Both the position numbers and the translations under genes were made by a program. This document shows, piece by piece, positions 27,387 to 35,262 of a stretch of 35,262 nucleotides of DNA. The stretch's first letter is position 1, and every line of letters begins with the position of its first letter. Below the pieces are notes generated by a model. That model had not been told where the DNA came from. It saw only the letters and a program-made list of their open reading frames with translations, and did not search any database. Location: assembly GCA_015232535.1 (NCBI GenBank), contig JADFZM010000001.1:1-35262 (forward strand), given 5' to 3'. This stretch comes from Candidatus Omnitrophota bacterium. Lineage in GTDB: Bacteria > Omnitrophota > Gorgyraeia > Zapsychrales > Zapsychraceae.

Positions 27387-28205
27387 TTATTGAGCCCCGG
27401 CTTTTGTGCCTAATATTTTATGGCAATTGGAGCATACTCCCCTGTATTCATGCGGCATCTGAGCGGTTGCGGGTATAGCGATATCCGGCTTAACTATGTG
27501 GCAGTTTTCGCATACTCCTCGGAATTTATGAGGCATTAACGCGTCGCGGAAAATTGGCGGCGCACTGTTAACAGTATTTGTCAAAGCAACATTTGTGAAG
27601 TTGCCGTTTGATCTAAAAGGAATTGAAGCTTTGCAGCGCGGGCACCAAGCAAAGCCTCTGTTTGCTGAAAGAGGGTCGTTGAATGAAAACTTGCAAATGG
27701 GGCAATTTGTCATGTTGGGGCCTTGAAAAAATGGGCCTTGTTGTCCCATTCCTGGCCCTTGAGGAAATTGTTGATTGAAATTAGGATAATTAAAAGAATT
27801 AGGATTTGAGAATGCCGCCTGTTGGGCTGGTTGGGTGCCTGTCCCCTGCGGAAAACACTGATTGAAGCTTGGGCAAGTGAAACAATTCGCGCCCGGCAAA
27901 GCGGCTAATTGACCGCCTTGGGAGGTACCTTGGGGAAAACATTGGTTAAAGCTCGGGCAGGTGAAGCAATTCGGATTGGCAAGGGCGGCTTGCTGGCCGG
28001 CAGGAAAAGCCATAACGCTTTGCGCGGTATCAGCGGCCGGCATAGTGTAATTATTATTTGTCCGGAAAATGGCAAAGCAAAAAAGTGTTGTTAAGGCAAT
28101 GGCCGCAATGCCGATTATCCATAAATTTTTGGCGTTAGTGTTTACGCAGGAAGTTGCTTCATTGTTGGCTTCTTTGCCGATATGCTGTTTTTTACTTTTA
28201 ATCAT
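27387..28205 (-). CDS. Membrane-anchored magnetochrome protein with N-terminal Cys-rich repeats and zinc-ribbon-like motif
   Basis: MPHKFRGVCENCH and MPHEYRGVCSNCH; CPICKFSF...CPRCKASIPF; repeats NPNCFTCPSFNQCFPQG. Confidence 0.88.
   Translation of the reverse strand: MIKSKKQHIGKEANNEATSCVNTNAKNLWIIGIAAIALTTLFCFAIFRTNNNYTMPAADTAQSVMAFPAGQQAALANPNCFTCPSFNQCFPQGTSQGGQLAALPGANCFTCPSFNQCFPQGTGTQPAQQAAFSNPNSFNYPNFNQQFPQGPGMGQQGPFFQGPNMTNCPICKFSFNDPLSANRGFAWCPRCKASIPFRSNGNFTNVALTNTVNSAPPIFRDALMPHKFRGVCENCHIVKPDIAIPATAQMPHEYRGVCSNCHKILGTKAGAQ
27747..27980 (-). repeat. Coding tandem repeat NPNCFTCPSFNQCFPQGT (about 3 copies, last one without Cys)
   Basis: NPNCFTCPSFNQCFPQGT / GANCFTCPSFNQCFPQGT / NPNSFNYPNFNQQFPQGP. 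Confidence 0.85.
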
Positions 28206-28232
28206 GGTTAGATCCTTTCGTTACTTTTCTTT

Positions 28233-28670
28233 CTAAATTCCGCCGGGGCGGATGCCCACTTTCCCGTAAACTAGGATTTGAGACCCCTGACGTTCTACGG
28301 AGAAAGTTATTTTTTCATTAATTCCCGATGTTTGTATCAGGTTCTGGAATTGATCCTGATTGGTTATGCTGACGCCGTTCCAGCGTTTGATTATGTCCCC
28401 CTCTTTTAACCCCGCGGCCTGAGCAGGCGAACTCAAGAAAATCCTAGAGATTAGGATTCCGCTGGGCGATTGAATGTCGTATTGTTTGCTTAATTCCGGA
28501 GTCAATTGTATTGTTTCTATGCCTAGCCATAATCTGGGATCTGTGGATCTGGCTCCAAAGCTTAGCCTGTCGATAAAGAAGATCAGCAAGATTGCTATTG
28601 AAACAATAATAAAAAGCAAGCTTTCATTGATAACTTTTTGCCTGTTGATTTTTTTATATTTTTTTGCCAT
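28233..28670 (-). CDS. TM-anchored single PDZ-domain protein
   Basis: WLGIETIQLTPELSKQYDIQSPSGILISRIFLSSPAQAAGLKEGDIIKRWNGVSI; one N-terminal TM helix. Confidence 0.88.
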   Translation of the reverse strand: MAKKYKKINRQKVINESLLFIIVSIAILLIFFIDRLSFGARSTDPRLWLGIETIQLTPELSKQYDIQSPSGILISRIFLSSPAQAAGLKEGDIIKRWNGVSITNQDQFQNLIQTSGINEKITFSVERQGSQILVYGKVGIRPGGI

Positions 28671-28680
28671 GGTAATTTGA

Positions 28681-29553
28681 TTATTTTACTCTTGATAGTT
28701 CTTCCGCTTCTGTAGCTATTTCTTCTTTTTTGCTTCTTTTCCCCAGGCTGATCTTTACATTTTCGCAATGCAGGCATTTAAAACATCGAACGCAAGTAGA
28801 AGCCTGTGGATCGTCGCTAATATTAATATCGACAGGGCATATGTCGCGGCATTTCTGGCAATCTTTGCAGTCTTTAGTATTAACGCCGAGGCGCAATAAG
28901 CTAACTCTGTTGAACAGCCCTAAAATTGCTCCCAAAGGGCAGATCAGTCGGCAGAAAGGCCGTTTAGAAATGATGAAAAGCCCGATAAAGGAAAAAGCGA
29001 TTAAAATTTTTGCAATAAATAAAAACCCCAGGGTTTTAAGCGATACTGCCGGTTCTCCGTATACAGGGATGACCGGATTCCATACGACCCAGGGAATTGC
29101 CGCTTGAATAGTCCCCATCGGGCAGATCTTGGAAAACCATGTTTCCTGGGTCATAAGTGGGAAAAATATTACAAGGAATATTAAAGAGTAATACCTTAAT
29201 ACGGTAAGCTTTTCGTGTATCTTTATCTTAACCGAATTTATTTTATACAAAAGGTCCTGGATGAGCCCGAATGGGCAAAGCCATCCGCAGGGTAATGCCC
29301 CGACGCTTATCCCCACGGCCGCCAGGTATCCCGAGACTAAATAAGGGAATTTATGTATTGTCATAAAATGTTGAATGGTCCCGATCGGGCAGGAAAATAA
29401 TGCCGAAGGGCAGCTGTGGCAGTTTAAAAAAGGGACGCAGGAGCTTTTAAGCGCGCCCTGATAAACTTGTTTGGTCTTTAAAAACCCCAAGTAACTGTTC
29501 GAGCCTATAAGCGATATCCACTGGATAAATGCCCGGATGTTTTGCAGGTCCAT
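28681..29553 (-). CDS. NapH/NosR-like membrane polyferredoxin (4Fe-4S)
   Basis: TM-rich with CPFGLIQ, CPMGTIQ, CPLGAIL and CKDCQKCRDICPVDI...CVRCFKCLHC; start placed at MDLQNIRAF after GGAGTAGAGAAG (ORF open to 29586). Confidence 0.85.
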   Translation of the reverse strand: MDLQNIRAFIQWISLIGSNSYLGFLKTKQVYQGALKSSCVPFLNCHSCPSALFSCPIGTIQHFMTIHKFPYLVSGYLAAVGISVGALPCGWLCPFGLIQDLLYKINSVKIKIHEKLTVLRYYSLIFLVIFFPLMTQETWFSKICPMGTIQAAIPWVVWNPVIPVYGEPAVSLKTLGFLFIAKILIAFSFIGLFIISKRPFCRLICPLGAILGLFNRVSLLRLGVNTKDCKDCQKCRDICPVDINISDDPQASTCVRCFKCLHCENVKISLGKRSKKEEIATEAEELSRVK

Positions 29554-29558
29554 CTTCT

Positions 29559-29690
29559 CTACTCCAATCCTATACAGGCCATACACATTGTAGCGCCGTT
29601 ATTCTGTATTTCTAAGGCGTCGTTATTCATATCCCCTAAAATGAACAGGATAAAAACAACAATTGCTAAAAATACTATTTTTATTCTCAT
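29559..29690 (-). CDS. 43-aa predicted membrane microprotein ending CMACIGLE
   Basis: Hand translation MRIKIVFLAIVVFILFILGDMNNDALEIQNNGATMCMACIGLE*; fits the gap between neighbours; not in the ORF track. Confidence 0.5.
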   Translation of the reverse strand: MRIKIVFLAIVVFILFILGDMNNDALEIQNNGATMCMACIGLE

Positions 29691-29719
29691 TTAAACCTTC
29701 TCCGAATAGTTTTCACCAT

Positions 29720-30070
29720 TTATCTTGACTCTATCCATGTCATAAATTCATTGCAGCGGGGGCATGACGGGAACCCGCCCTGCCCGCAAGCCGTACAGAC
29801 AAAAGTTCCGCTATAGCCGTTCCAATACATCTGGACTTTGCATGTAGGGCAAAGCGGCAAGCCTTTTGTCCCGCAGCGCGGGCATACGCTGTTGACGTTA
29901 TGCTGTATTACTTTCATGACCACATTGTTTTTTACTAATGAGCGTTCTTTCAGCGACTTGAATTTTGTTATCGAATAGCCGAAATAAAAGGCTAAGAATA
30001 AAGTAAAAATAGATCCGGTAATTATCAGCTTATAGTAATCATTTTCTTTGATCGAAATTAATCCTGTCAT
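29720..30070 (-). CDS. TM-anchored protein with four CxxC motifs
   Basis: CPRCGTKGLPLCPTCKVQMYWNGYSGTFVCTACGQGGFPSCPRCNEFM after an N-terminal TM helix. Confidence 0.78.
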   Translation of the reverse strand: MTGLISIKENDYYKLIITGSIFTLFLAFYFGYSITKFKSLKERSLVKNNVVMKVIQHNVNSVCPRCGTKGLPLCPTCKVQMYWNGYSGTFVCTACGQGGFPSCPRCNEFMTWIESR

Positions 30071-30780
30071 TACATTACCTTTATTGTCGGTTTCAGCCCT
30101 GTTGATGCCCCCGGAGAGGTTACTGCGATTATTTCATGCATTTGCCCCTGACATTTCGGGCATGTTTTGGGAATAGCTGTGCCGGCATTGATTTCCGAGA
30201 TGCGGTAATTACAGCCGAAGCAAAGGTAATATTTACCCTGTACTATCCTTGATATATTGGCCGAGGCATCGAACGAACTGCAGGCTATAGGCGTTTTACT
30301 TCCGGTTATGCCAAAATGCGATGGAACGTTCTCTGCCGTAAGCTTAGTTAACCCGTCCGGAAAAGCTAAAAGCGCGTCCCAAGCGCTTCCTTTTATATCG
30401 GTATAAACTTCGATACGGGCTTGGTTGAATACCCGAAAAGGCTCAAACCCGACATTGTTCCCTAAAACCGCGTCAACTTTAAGTTTAACCAGGCTTTGAG
30501 CAGAGCGTAAGCCGGCGGCATGCTGGCTATCCATGTATTTATTGGGTACTGCCTTATAAGTCTTTTTTGAGCGGTCGCAGATGATATAAAACGGCGCTCG
30601 TCCGAATAGATAGGAAACCGGGCTGTTTATATCCCTGCCGGTTGAAGCGATAGCCACGATCACTGCTTTTTTACCGGATAGTATAAGCGGATTATCTTTT
30701 TCATAAATGCCGCGGCCTATCACGATCCCGCAGGCAATGACTAGTACTATTGTATAAATAATATTTTTATTCAATTTCAT
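30070..30780 (-). CDS. TM-anchored NifX/NifB-like (dinitrogenase Fe-Mo cofactor) domain plus CxxC ribbon
   Basis: VIVAIASTGRDINSPVSYLFGRAPFYIICD...LKVDAVLGNNVGFEPFRVFNQARIEVYTDIKGSAWDAL; C-terminal YLCFGCNYRI...CPKCQGQM. Confidence 0.82.
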   Translation of the reverse strand: MKLNKNIIYTIVLVIACGIVIGRGIYEKDNPLILSGKKAVIVAIASTGRDINSPVSYLFGRAPFYIICDRSKKTYKAVPNKYMDSQHAAGLRSAQSLVKLKVDAVLGNNVGFEPFRVFNQARIEVYTDIKGSAWDALLAFPDGLTKLTAENVPSHFGITGSKTPIACSSFDASANISRIVQGKYYLCFGCNYRISEINAGTAIPKTCPKCQGQMHEIIAVTSPGASTGLKPTIKVM

Positions 30781-30786
30781 GTTGGG

Positions 30787-31188
30787 CTATTCAAAATGAA
30801 TTTTTTTATAATATTCACATTCCACACAGGAAGTCTTGCAGAATATCTTTTGATGGCTGACATGCTCTCTAAGCGCGTAGCATTTCTTTGTGTCTGAAAG
30901 AAAAACAACGCAGAGCTTGCAATCATGCGTTGAGTTTCTTTTTTCGGGCTGATGGAATTCAAAGCATCTTAAAAAATCAGCTTGTGAGATCAGTTTTTCC
31001 GATTTTATCGCGTCAATGCCGATCTTATATGTCTTAATAAAAGAGATCAAATCTGCCCGGTGGATACGTCGGTGGCCGCCGGGTGTTCTGGTTGTTTTAA
31101 GTATCCCCTTTTTTGTCCAGTTAATAATGGAAAAACGGGTAACACTGCAAAGTTTGGCGGCGTCCACTGTTGAGTAATATTCTTTCAT
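30787..31188 (-). CDS. MerR-like helix-turn-helix regulator with Cys-rich C-terminus
   Basis: YYSTVDAAKLCSVTRFSIINWTKKGILKTTRTPGGHRRIHRADLISFI; GGAGGAGAAG before ATG at 31188. Confidence 0.85.
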   Translation of the reverse strand: MKEYYSTVDAAKLCSVTRFSIINWTKKGILKTTRTPGGHRRIHRADLISFIKTYKIGIDAIKSEKLISQADFLRCFEFHQPEKRNSTHDCKLCVVFLSDTKKCYALREHVSHQKIFCKTSCVECEYYKKIHFE

Positions 31189-31330
31189 CTTCTCCTCCAA
31201 GTCAACAAATTTCACGTATTATACATATTCTACATATGAGGTTAAAAAAATTTTGACTATTAATGATAAATAATCAATATTACCGATTTTCAACCTTCAA
31301 AGATCAGTTCACAATGAATAAGATTTTCTC

Positions 31331-31963
31331 TTATTTAGGTGCCGGAATCGGGGTAAAACCTTCCATCTCCCCTTCCCCTATAGTGAGCATTCCCTGTTTT
31401 TTGCGGCCGTTACGCAAATAGCTTATTTTGTAATCTTTTTCCGGCGGCGCTTTGGAAACAATATCTTTAAAATGCGCTAAGCTGGTTATTTTCTTGGAAT
31501 CGAAAGATAACAAAATGTCTCCGGCAACTAATCCTGCCTTCTGAGCCCAAGAACCACCCATCACTCCGGTAACTTTGACCTTTCCTCCTCCTATAGCGAT
31601 AACTTCCGCGCCCATTTCCTTAATAAGCGCCGGCTTCTCTTGCCCTGCGTATATCGGTGGAGCGGTTGTTACCGCTGCCGGCTGAAATCCCTGCTGAATG
31701 ATTTCCGGATTAACAATCTCTAGCGGAGGCTGAATTTCTCCCAGCAGATTTGGGTATTGAGAAAAGGCTGCTTGTTGATTACCGCCGATCGGGCAAGGAT
31801 ATGCCGCCTGTGCGAATTGTGTTTGTTGCCATATTTCCGAAGTAGTAATTTCATGGAATGCTTCTTCGGCGGCGGTTTGCACGTCTTGATGATTGCAAAT
31901 CGCCAGGATAAGCAAAGTTATAAAAAGCAATCCAAATATGGCGATCGTAGTTTCTCTTTTCAT
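31331..31963 (-). CDS. TM-anchored PDZ protein (MamP/MamE-like PDZ without magnetochrome motif)
   Basis: One TM helix, disordered Gln/Pro/Ala region, C-terminal PDZ (VIAIGGGKVKVTGVMGGSWAQKAGLVAGDILLSFDSKKI). Confidence 0.85.
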   Translation of the reverse strand: MKRETTIAIFGLLFITLLILAICNHQDVQTAAEEAFHEITTSEIWQQTQFAQAAYPCPIGGNQQAAFSQYPNLLGEIQPPLEIVNPEIIQQGFQPAAVTTAPPIYAGQEKPALIKEMGAEVIAIGGGKVKVTGVMGGSWAQKAGLVAGDILLSFDSKKITSLAHFKDIVSKAPPEKDYKISYLRNGRKKQGMLTIGEGEMEGFTPIPAPK

Positions 31964-32015
31964 TAGAGCCCTCTCATAAATAATAATTTACTTTTAAATC
32001 TTAGCCCGTTTGTAT

Positions 32016-32195
32016 TTATGCAGTTTGCGTTTCCGGGCGGCCTAACAAGAAATAAAGCATCACGCCGATAATAGGAACAAAAATGATTAAGGCGATCCAA
32101 AGGAGTTTCTTTTCGATAGATAGCCTGGTTCTAATCGCATCTACAATAGCTACAACGTTGAAGATTACGATAAAAGCCGTGATTAAGAATTCCAT
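32016..32195 (-). CDS. Small two-TM PLDc_N-like membrane protein
   Basis: MEFLITAFIVIFNVVAIVDAIRTRLSIEKKLLWIALIIFVPIIGVMLYFLLGRPETQTA; start at 32195 follows the GGAGG repeats (ORF opens to 32255). Confidence 0.65.
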   Translation of the reverse strand: MEFLITAFIVIFNVVAIVDAIRTRLSIEKKLLWIALIIFVPIIGVMLYFLLGRPETQTA

Positions 32196-32294
32196 TCTCC
32201 TCCTCCTCCTCCTCCGAATTATTTCGGAGGGTTTACGGTTTGTCATTATTCCCATGAATAATGATTGATTATGATTTCTTACAAATCTTAAATT

Positions 32295-33272
32295 TTATAC
32301 AAAGAACAATTTTATCGCGAAAACAATTAAAACAACAACAAAAAGATATAATGTGATTTTTGTGTTTAATCTTGGCGCGATACGCGCCCCGACCTGAGCC
32401 CCCACAAGAACGCCTACTCCCATCCACATGGCCTCCGCGAACATGACATTACCGAAATAAACATGCGGGATAAGGGCGATAGCGCAAGTCAAAAGCGTTA
32501 CAAAGTGGCTGGTCGCGGTAGCAACATGCATCGGGTAAAACAAAAGAAAGATTAAGATAGGCACTTGGAAAACGCCTCCGCCTATGCCAAGAAAACCGCA
32601 AAAGAACCCTAAAAGCAGGTTCATCGCGATTCCTAGTTTGTCATTGGCGTAAAAGTCATAGGAAATATTAAAGCGGTCGATGAACCTTACCCGGCGGTAG
32701 CCTTCTCTTTTAGCTTCTCTTAGGAATGTTTGTTTTTGCTGCGCGGTTTTTTCTATCTTGCCTACGCTGTAAATCGTGTAAGCCGCCAGCAATATCAAGA
32801 AAATTCCGAATATTATATTGAAGAAAATTAAATTGAACCAGTGATGTATATAGCTGGATATAAAAGCTCCCGGCATTGCCGCCAGGGTAAATTTAATCCC
32901 TCCTCTGTAATCTATCCTTTTTTGAAGAGCGTATCCCGAACATCCTGAGGCGGCATTTAAAAACACGATAAAAAGCGATGTGGCTACTAGAAACTCATTA
33001 TCCCAGCCGAAAAAGAAAACAAGTATGGGTAAAATAAGCGGGCCGCCGCCGATGCCGACGATAGTCCCGTAACAGCCGATAGCGAAACCGATTATAATCA
33101 AAAGCCATACCGGCTGCTCGATAGCGATTGCGCTGGGTATTGCAAACGGCAGATGCACCCGAGAAGTTGGGGAGCTGAACATCGCCGTTAAGGCCAACAT
33201 TGATATTGCAATGCCTATAGCGATATTCAGATATCCGACTACATCGTAACTGGTTGTCCTTGTCCTGCTCAA
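32295..33272 (-). CDS. TauE/SafE-family permease (related to MamO C-terminal domain)
   Basis: GTIVGIGGGPLILPILVFFFGW and CGFLGIGGGVFQVPILIFLL signatures. Confidence 0.88.
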   Translation of the reverse strand: MSRTRTTSYDVVGYLNIAIGIAISMLALTAMFSSPTSRVHLPFAIPSAIAIEQPVWLLIIIGFAIGCYGTIVGIGGGPLILPILVFFFGWDNEFLVATSLFIVFLNAASGCSGYALQKRIDYRGGIKFTLAAMPGAFISSYIHHWFNLIFFNIIFGIFLILLAAYTIYSVGKIEKTAQQKQTFLREAKREGYRRVRFIDRFNISYDFYANDKLGIAMNLLLGFFCGFLGIGGGVFQVPILIFLLFYPMHVATATSHFVTLLTCAIALIPHVYFGNVMFAEAMWMGVGVLVGAQVGARIAPRLNTKITLYLFVVVLIVFAIKLFFV

Positions 33273-33320
33273 GAATGATTCCTTATTTTGTTCTTTAAAA
33301 TTTCAATGGGTAAAAGCATT

Positions 33321-33445
33321 ATGGGTCTGTTGCAAAACAACATATTGCGTCATCCTGAGCGAAGCGAAGGATCACATTGTCAACGAGATTCTTCGCCCTT
33401 CGGACTCAGAATGACGGAAAGCACTGAATCTCGCAACAGTCCCAT
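33321..33445. repeat. MITE-like element: 13-bp terminal inverted repeats around a REP-like palindrome (copy 2 at 33350-33414)
   Basis: ATGGGTCTGTTGC (33321-33333) and GCAACAGTCCCAT (33433-33445) are inverted repeats with 1 mismatch; no ORF inside. Confidence 0.65.
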
Positions 33446-33463
33446 TATTTAAATGATTGGGTC

Positions 33464-33489
33464 CCCTCCCCACGCTTTGCGGGGGAGGG
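33464..33489. repeat. GC-rich hairpin CCCTCCCCaCGC-TTT-GCGGGGGAGGG
   Basis: 11 paired bases with a 1-nt bulge; intergenic. Confidence 0.7.
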
Positions 33490-33534
33490 AATATTGCACC
33501 TACCCATTCAAATTTACAAAGAGTCCCTTATTAA

Positions 33535-35262
33535 CTACGGCAACATGCTTAAAATTACTATATATATCGAAGCTATAACTAAAAACATTAAAGCCGCAGG
33601 TATGCCGCGGCGCGAATAATTAGCGAAGCTCAATCCTTCCCGTGATTTACCGTCTACCCTGTTCGGATAAAGATCCTCGACCAGAGTTTGAGATATTATC
33701 CCTGCGCTGGCTCCCGTTATGCAGGCGCATGACCCGGCAATGGAGCCTAAATTAAGAGCCCACCAAATAACGTCGGTAAAATCAGCGTAACCCGAGCTCA
33801 TTATTATCGGTATAAAAAACGCGGTAGCCGGCCCGGCGTTCATGAAAGAAGTGAAAACAGCCATAAACCACATTAAAAGCAGTATGAATGCGACTTGATT
33901 TCCCATCGAAAGGCCGCTTAAAATATTTGAAATTATTTCTAAAAGGCCGGAATAAAGCGCTCCGCCTACTATAAGGAAAAGGGCAATAAAGAAAAGTATA
34001 TCCATTAAACTTATTTTTCGGATAACGTCTTTGGCTTTATGGTTTTCTATAGCTAAAAGGATAAACCCTCCTCCTAAGGCTATCGGGGCAAGGTGTACTT
34101 TGAATATAGGAAGTATAAAGAAGGCTACGATCACCGATCCCAAGACAAAAAGTACTCTTTTAATCGCCGGCCAATCCATAGGCATTTCTTCAAGCTCAAT
34201 TTCAACTTTTTTCAAAAAGGCTTTCTCTAACCCGGATAATTTGCTCTTTTTGATGTAACGGAATTCAAAAAACCACATATAGCCCAGAAAGACTACCATA
34301 AAAATAGCTCCGATAGGGAGCATGTACATAATGAAATCCAGGAAAGTCAAACCCGCGGTTGTGGCGATAAGCATATTGGAGAAGTCTCCGACCGGGGTCA
34401 TATTGCCGCCGATTGCCGATGATATTATTTCTGAGATAACTACCGGTATCGGGTCAAAGCCGAGCCCGCGGGCGACATAAATAGTGATCGGGACAATAAT
34501 CAGCATTATCGAGATATTGTTCATAAATGCCGAGGCGACGGCGGTCAGGATGCAGAGGGTCATTATTATCTTAAGTTTTTCCCCTCTCATAACGAGCAAA
34601 AGGCGTTTGGCGATATATTCGAAGAATTTCAAGTCTTCCAGGAATATCGAGAAAATGCTCATACCGACCAAAACGAAAATCGGGCTCATGCGGATTGAAT
34701 CGAAAGCCTCGCTTTGCCGGTAAAATCCGAGCGCCGATCCGGCGACAAGCATTAATACGGCTCCGAGCGTGACGCAAACCGTGCGGTTAAAAAGGTTCAT
34801 GAAAAGCATGGTGAAGGTGATGATGATAATCACGAGCGCGGTAAAAACCCCGATGCCGGTTGTGCCGAATATATCAATCCCTGTTTCGGCCGGTATCTTG
34901 CCGGTTACGGTCAGGTTACGGCTGTTTCGGGAAATCACAAAAGTAACATTGTCCCCGGGCTTGGTGTTTGACATAAGAAAAGCGAAATGATTGGCTGATT
35001 CGATGTTAACATTGTTGAACTGCATTATAACATCGCCTCTTCTTAAATCGATCAGCCTCCTGGCCGCTCCCGTCGGAGCACTGTTAATAAGCACCCCGGC
35101 GGCGTAAGGCAGGTTAAAATCTTTGGCGATAATAGGATTGACGGTTAAAACATCAAACTCCAGAGCGCTGCTTCCGCCTATTTGCGCGACACGGGAAGAG
35201 CCTTGTTGAGGCATGTTCTTTCGGTCGAAGAAAAGAGCCATCAATACGACTATTACAACTAG
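33535..35262 (-). CDS. PDZ domain fused to MamN-like (ArsB/NhaD) permease; N-terminus probably truncated at window end
   Basis: PDZ (VLINSAPTGAARRLIDLRRGDVIMQFNNVNI) then multi-TM permease (FLEDLKFFEYIAKRLL, AFMNNISIMLIIVP, GGNMTPVGDFSNMLIA). The frame stays open to 35262 (LVVIVVLMALFF). Confidence 0.88.
   Translation of the reverse strand, partial: LVVIVVLMALFFDRKNMPQQGSSRVAQIGGSSALEFDVLTVNPIIAKDFNLPYAAGVLINSAPTGAARRLIDLRRGDVIMQFNNVNIESANHFAFLMSNTKPGDNVTFVISRNSRNLTVTGKIPAETGIDIFGTTGIGVFTALVIIIITFTMLFMNLFNRTVCVTLGAVLMLVAGSALGFYRQSEAFDSIRMSPIFVLVGMSIFSIFLEDLKFFEYIAKRLLLVMRGEKLKIIMTLCILTAVASAFMNNISIMLIIVPITIYVARGLGFDPIPVVISEIISSAIGGNMTPVGDFSNMLIATTAGLTFLDFIMYMLPIGAIFMVVFLGYMWFFEFRYIKKSKLSGLEKAFLKKVEIELEEMPMDWPAIKRVLFVLGSVIVAFFILPIFKVHLAPIALGGGFILLAIENHKAKDVIRKISLMDILFFIALFLIVGGALYSGLLEIISNILSGLSMGNQVAFILLLMWFMAVFTSFMNAGPATAFFIPIIMSSGYADFTDVIWWALNLGSIAGSCACITGASAGIISQTLVEDLYPNRVDGKSREGLSFANYSRRGIPAALMFLVIASIYIVILSMLP

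Noticed and set aside
27747-27980. CRISPR-like direct repeats
   Set aside because: In-frame coding repeats with protein-level conservation; no regular spacers and no cas genes.
30070-30780. Nitrogen-fixation gene (nifX)
   Set aside because: No other nif genes; the domain is membrane-anchored, fused to a CxxC ribbon and embedded among magnetosome-like genes.
32196-32255. IRRRRRRR poly-arginine N-terminus of the 79-aa ORF
   Set aside because: Better explained as a reiterated Shine-Dalgarno leader with translation starting at 32195.
34571-34777. Minus-strand 68-aa ORF (and similar small minus-strand ORFs at 10885-11076, 20284-20469, 28595-28777, 30777-30962)
   Set aside because: Alternate-frame ORFs inside or across confidently assigned genes, without domain support.

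Overview
All confidently supported genes in this 35 kb window are on the minus strand, forming a nearly continuous co-directional block. I read it as a divergent magnetosome gene cluster (MGC) followed by a signalling island and a metal-efflux operon. Anchors seen in the translations: a c-type magnetochrome protein (two MPHxxRGVCxNCH motifs); a MamB-like CDF transporter (N-terminal CxxC, PYGYEKVEFI, NSPGMIAN) coupled to a second, degenerate CDF; a PDZ domain fused to a MamN-like (ArsB/NhaD) permease; a TauE/SafE permease (related to the MamO C-terminal domain); two MamK/Mad28-like actin paralogues next to a ParA ATPase and coiled-coil proteins; and a FeoB/FecR/DtxR iron block. Uncharacterised parts: (i) a four-module array (about 12.5-18.6 kb), each module pairing a short helical domain I could not assign to a known family (with or without HEAT repeats) with a Lys-rich, YtxH/phasin-like protein; (ii) membrane-anchored CxxC, NifX-like and polyferredoxin proteins; (iii) a signalling island with CBS domains and two receiver proteins that carry a His-containing dimerisation (DHp) helix but no ATPase domain. 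The host phylum cannot be settled from the sequence; the non-proteobacterial mam/mad style suggests a Nitrospirota- or Omnitrophota-like magnetotactic bacterium (inference). Canonical mamA, mamQ and mamE were not seen, but the cluster may continue past position 35262. No tRNA, rRNA, CRISPR array or transposase gene was recognised.
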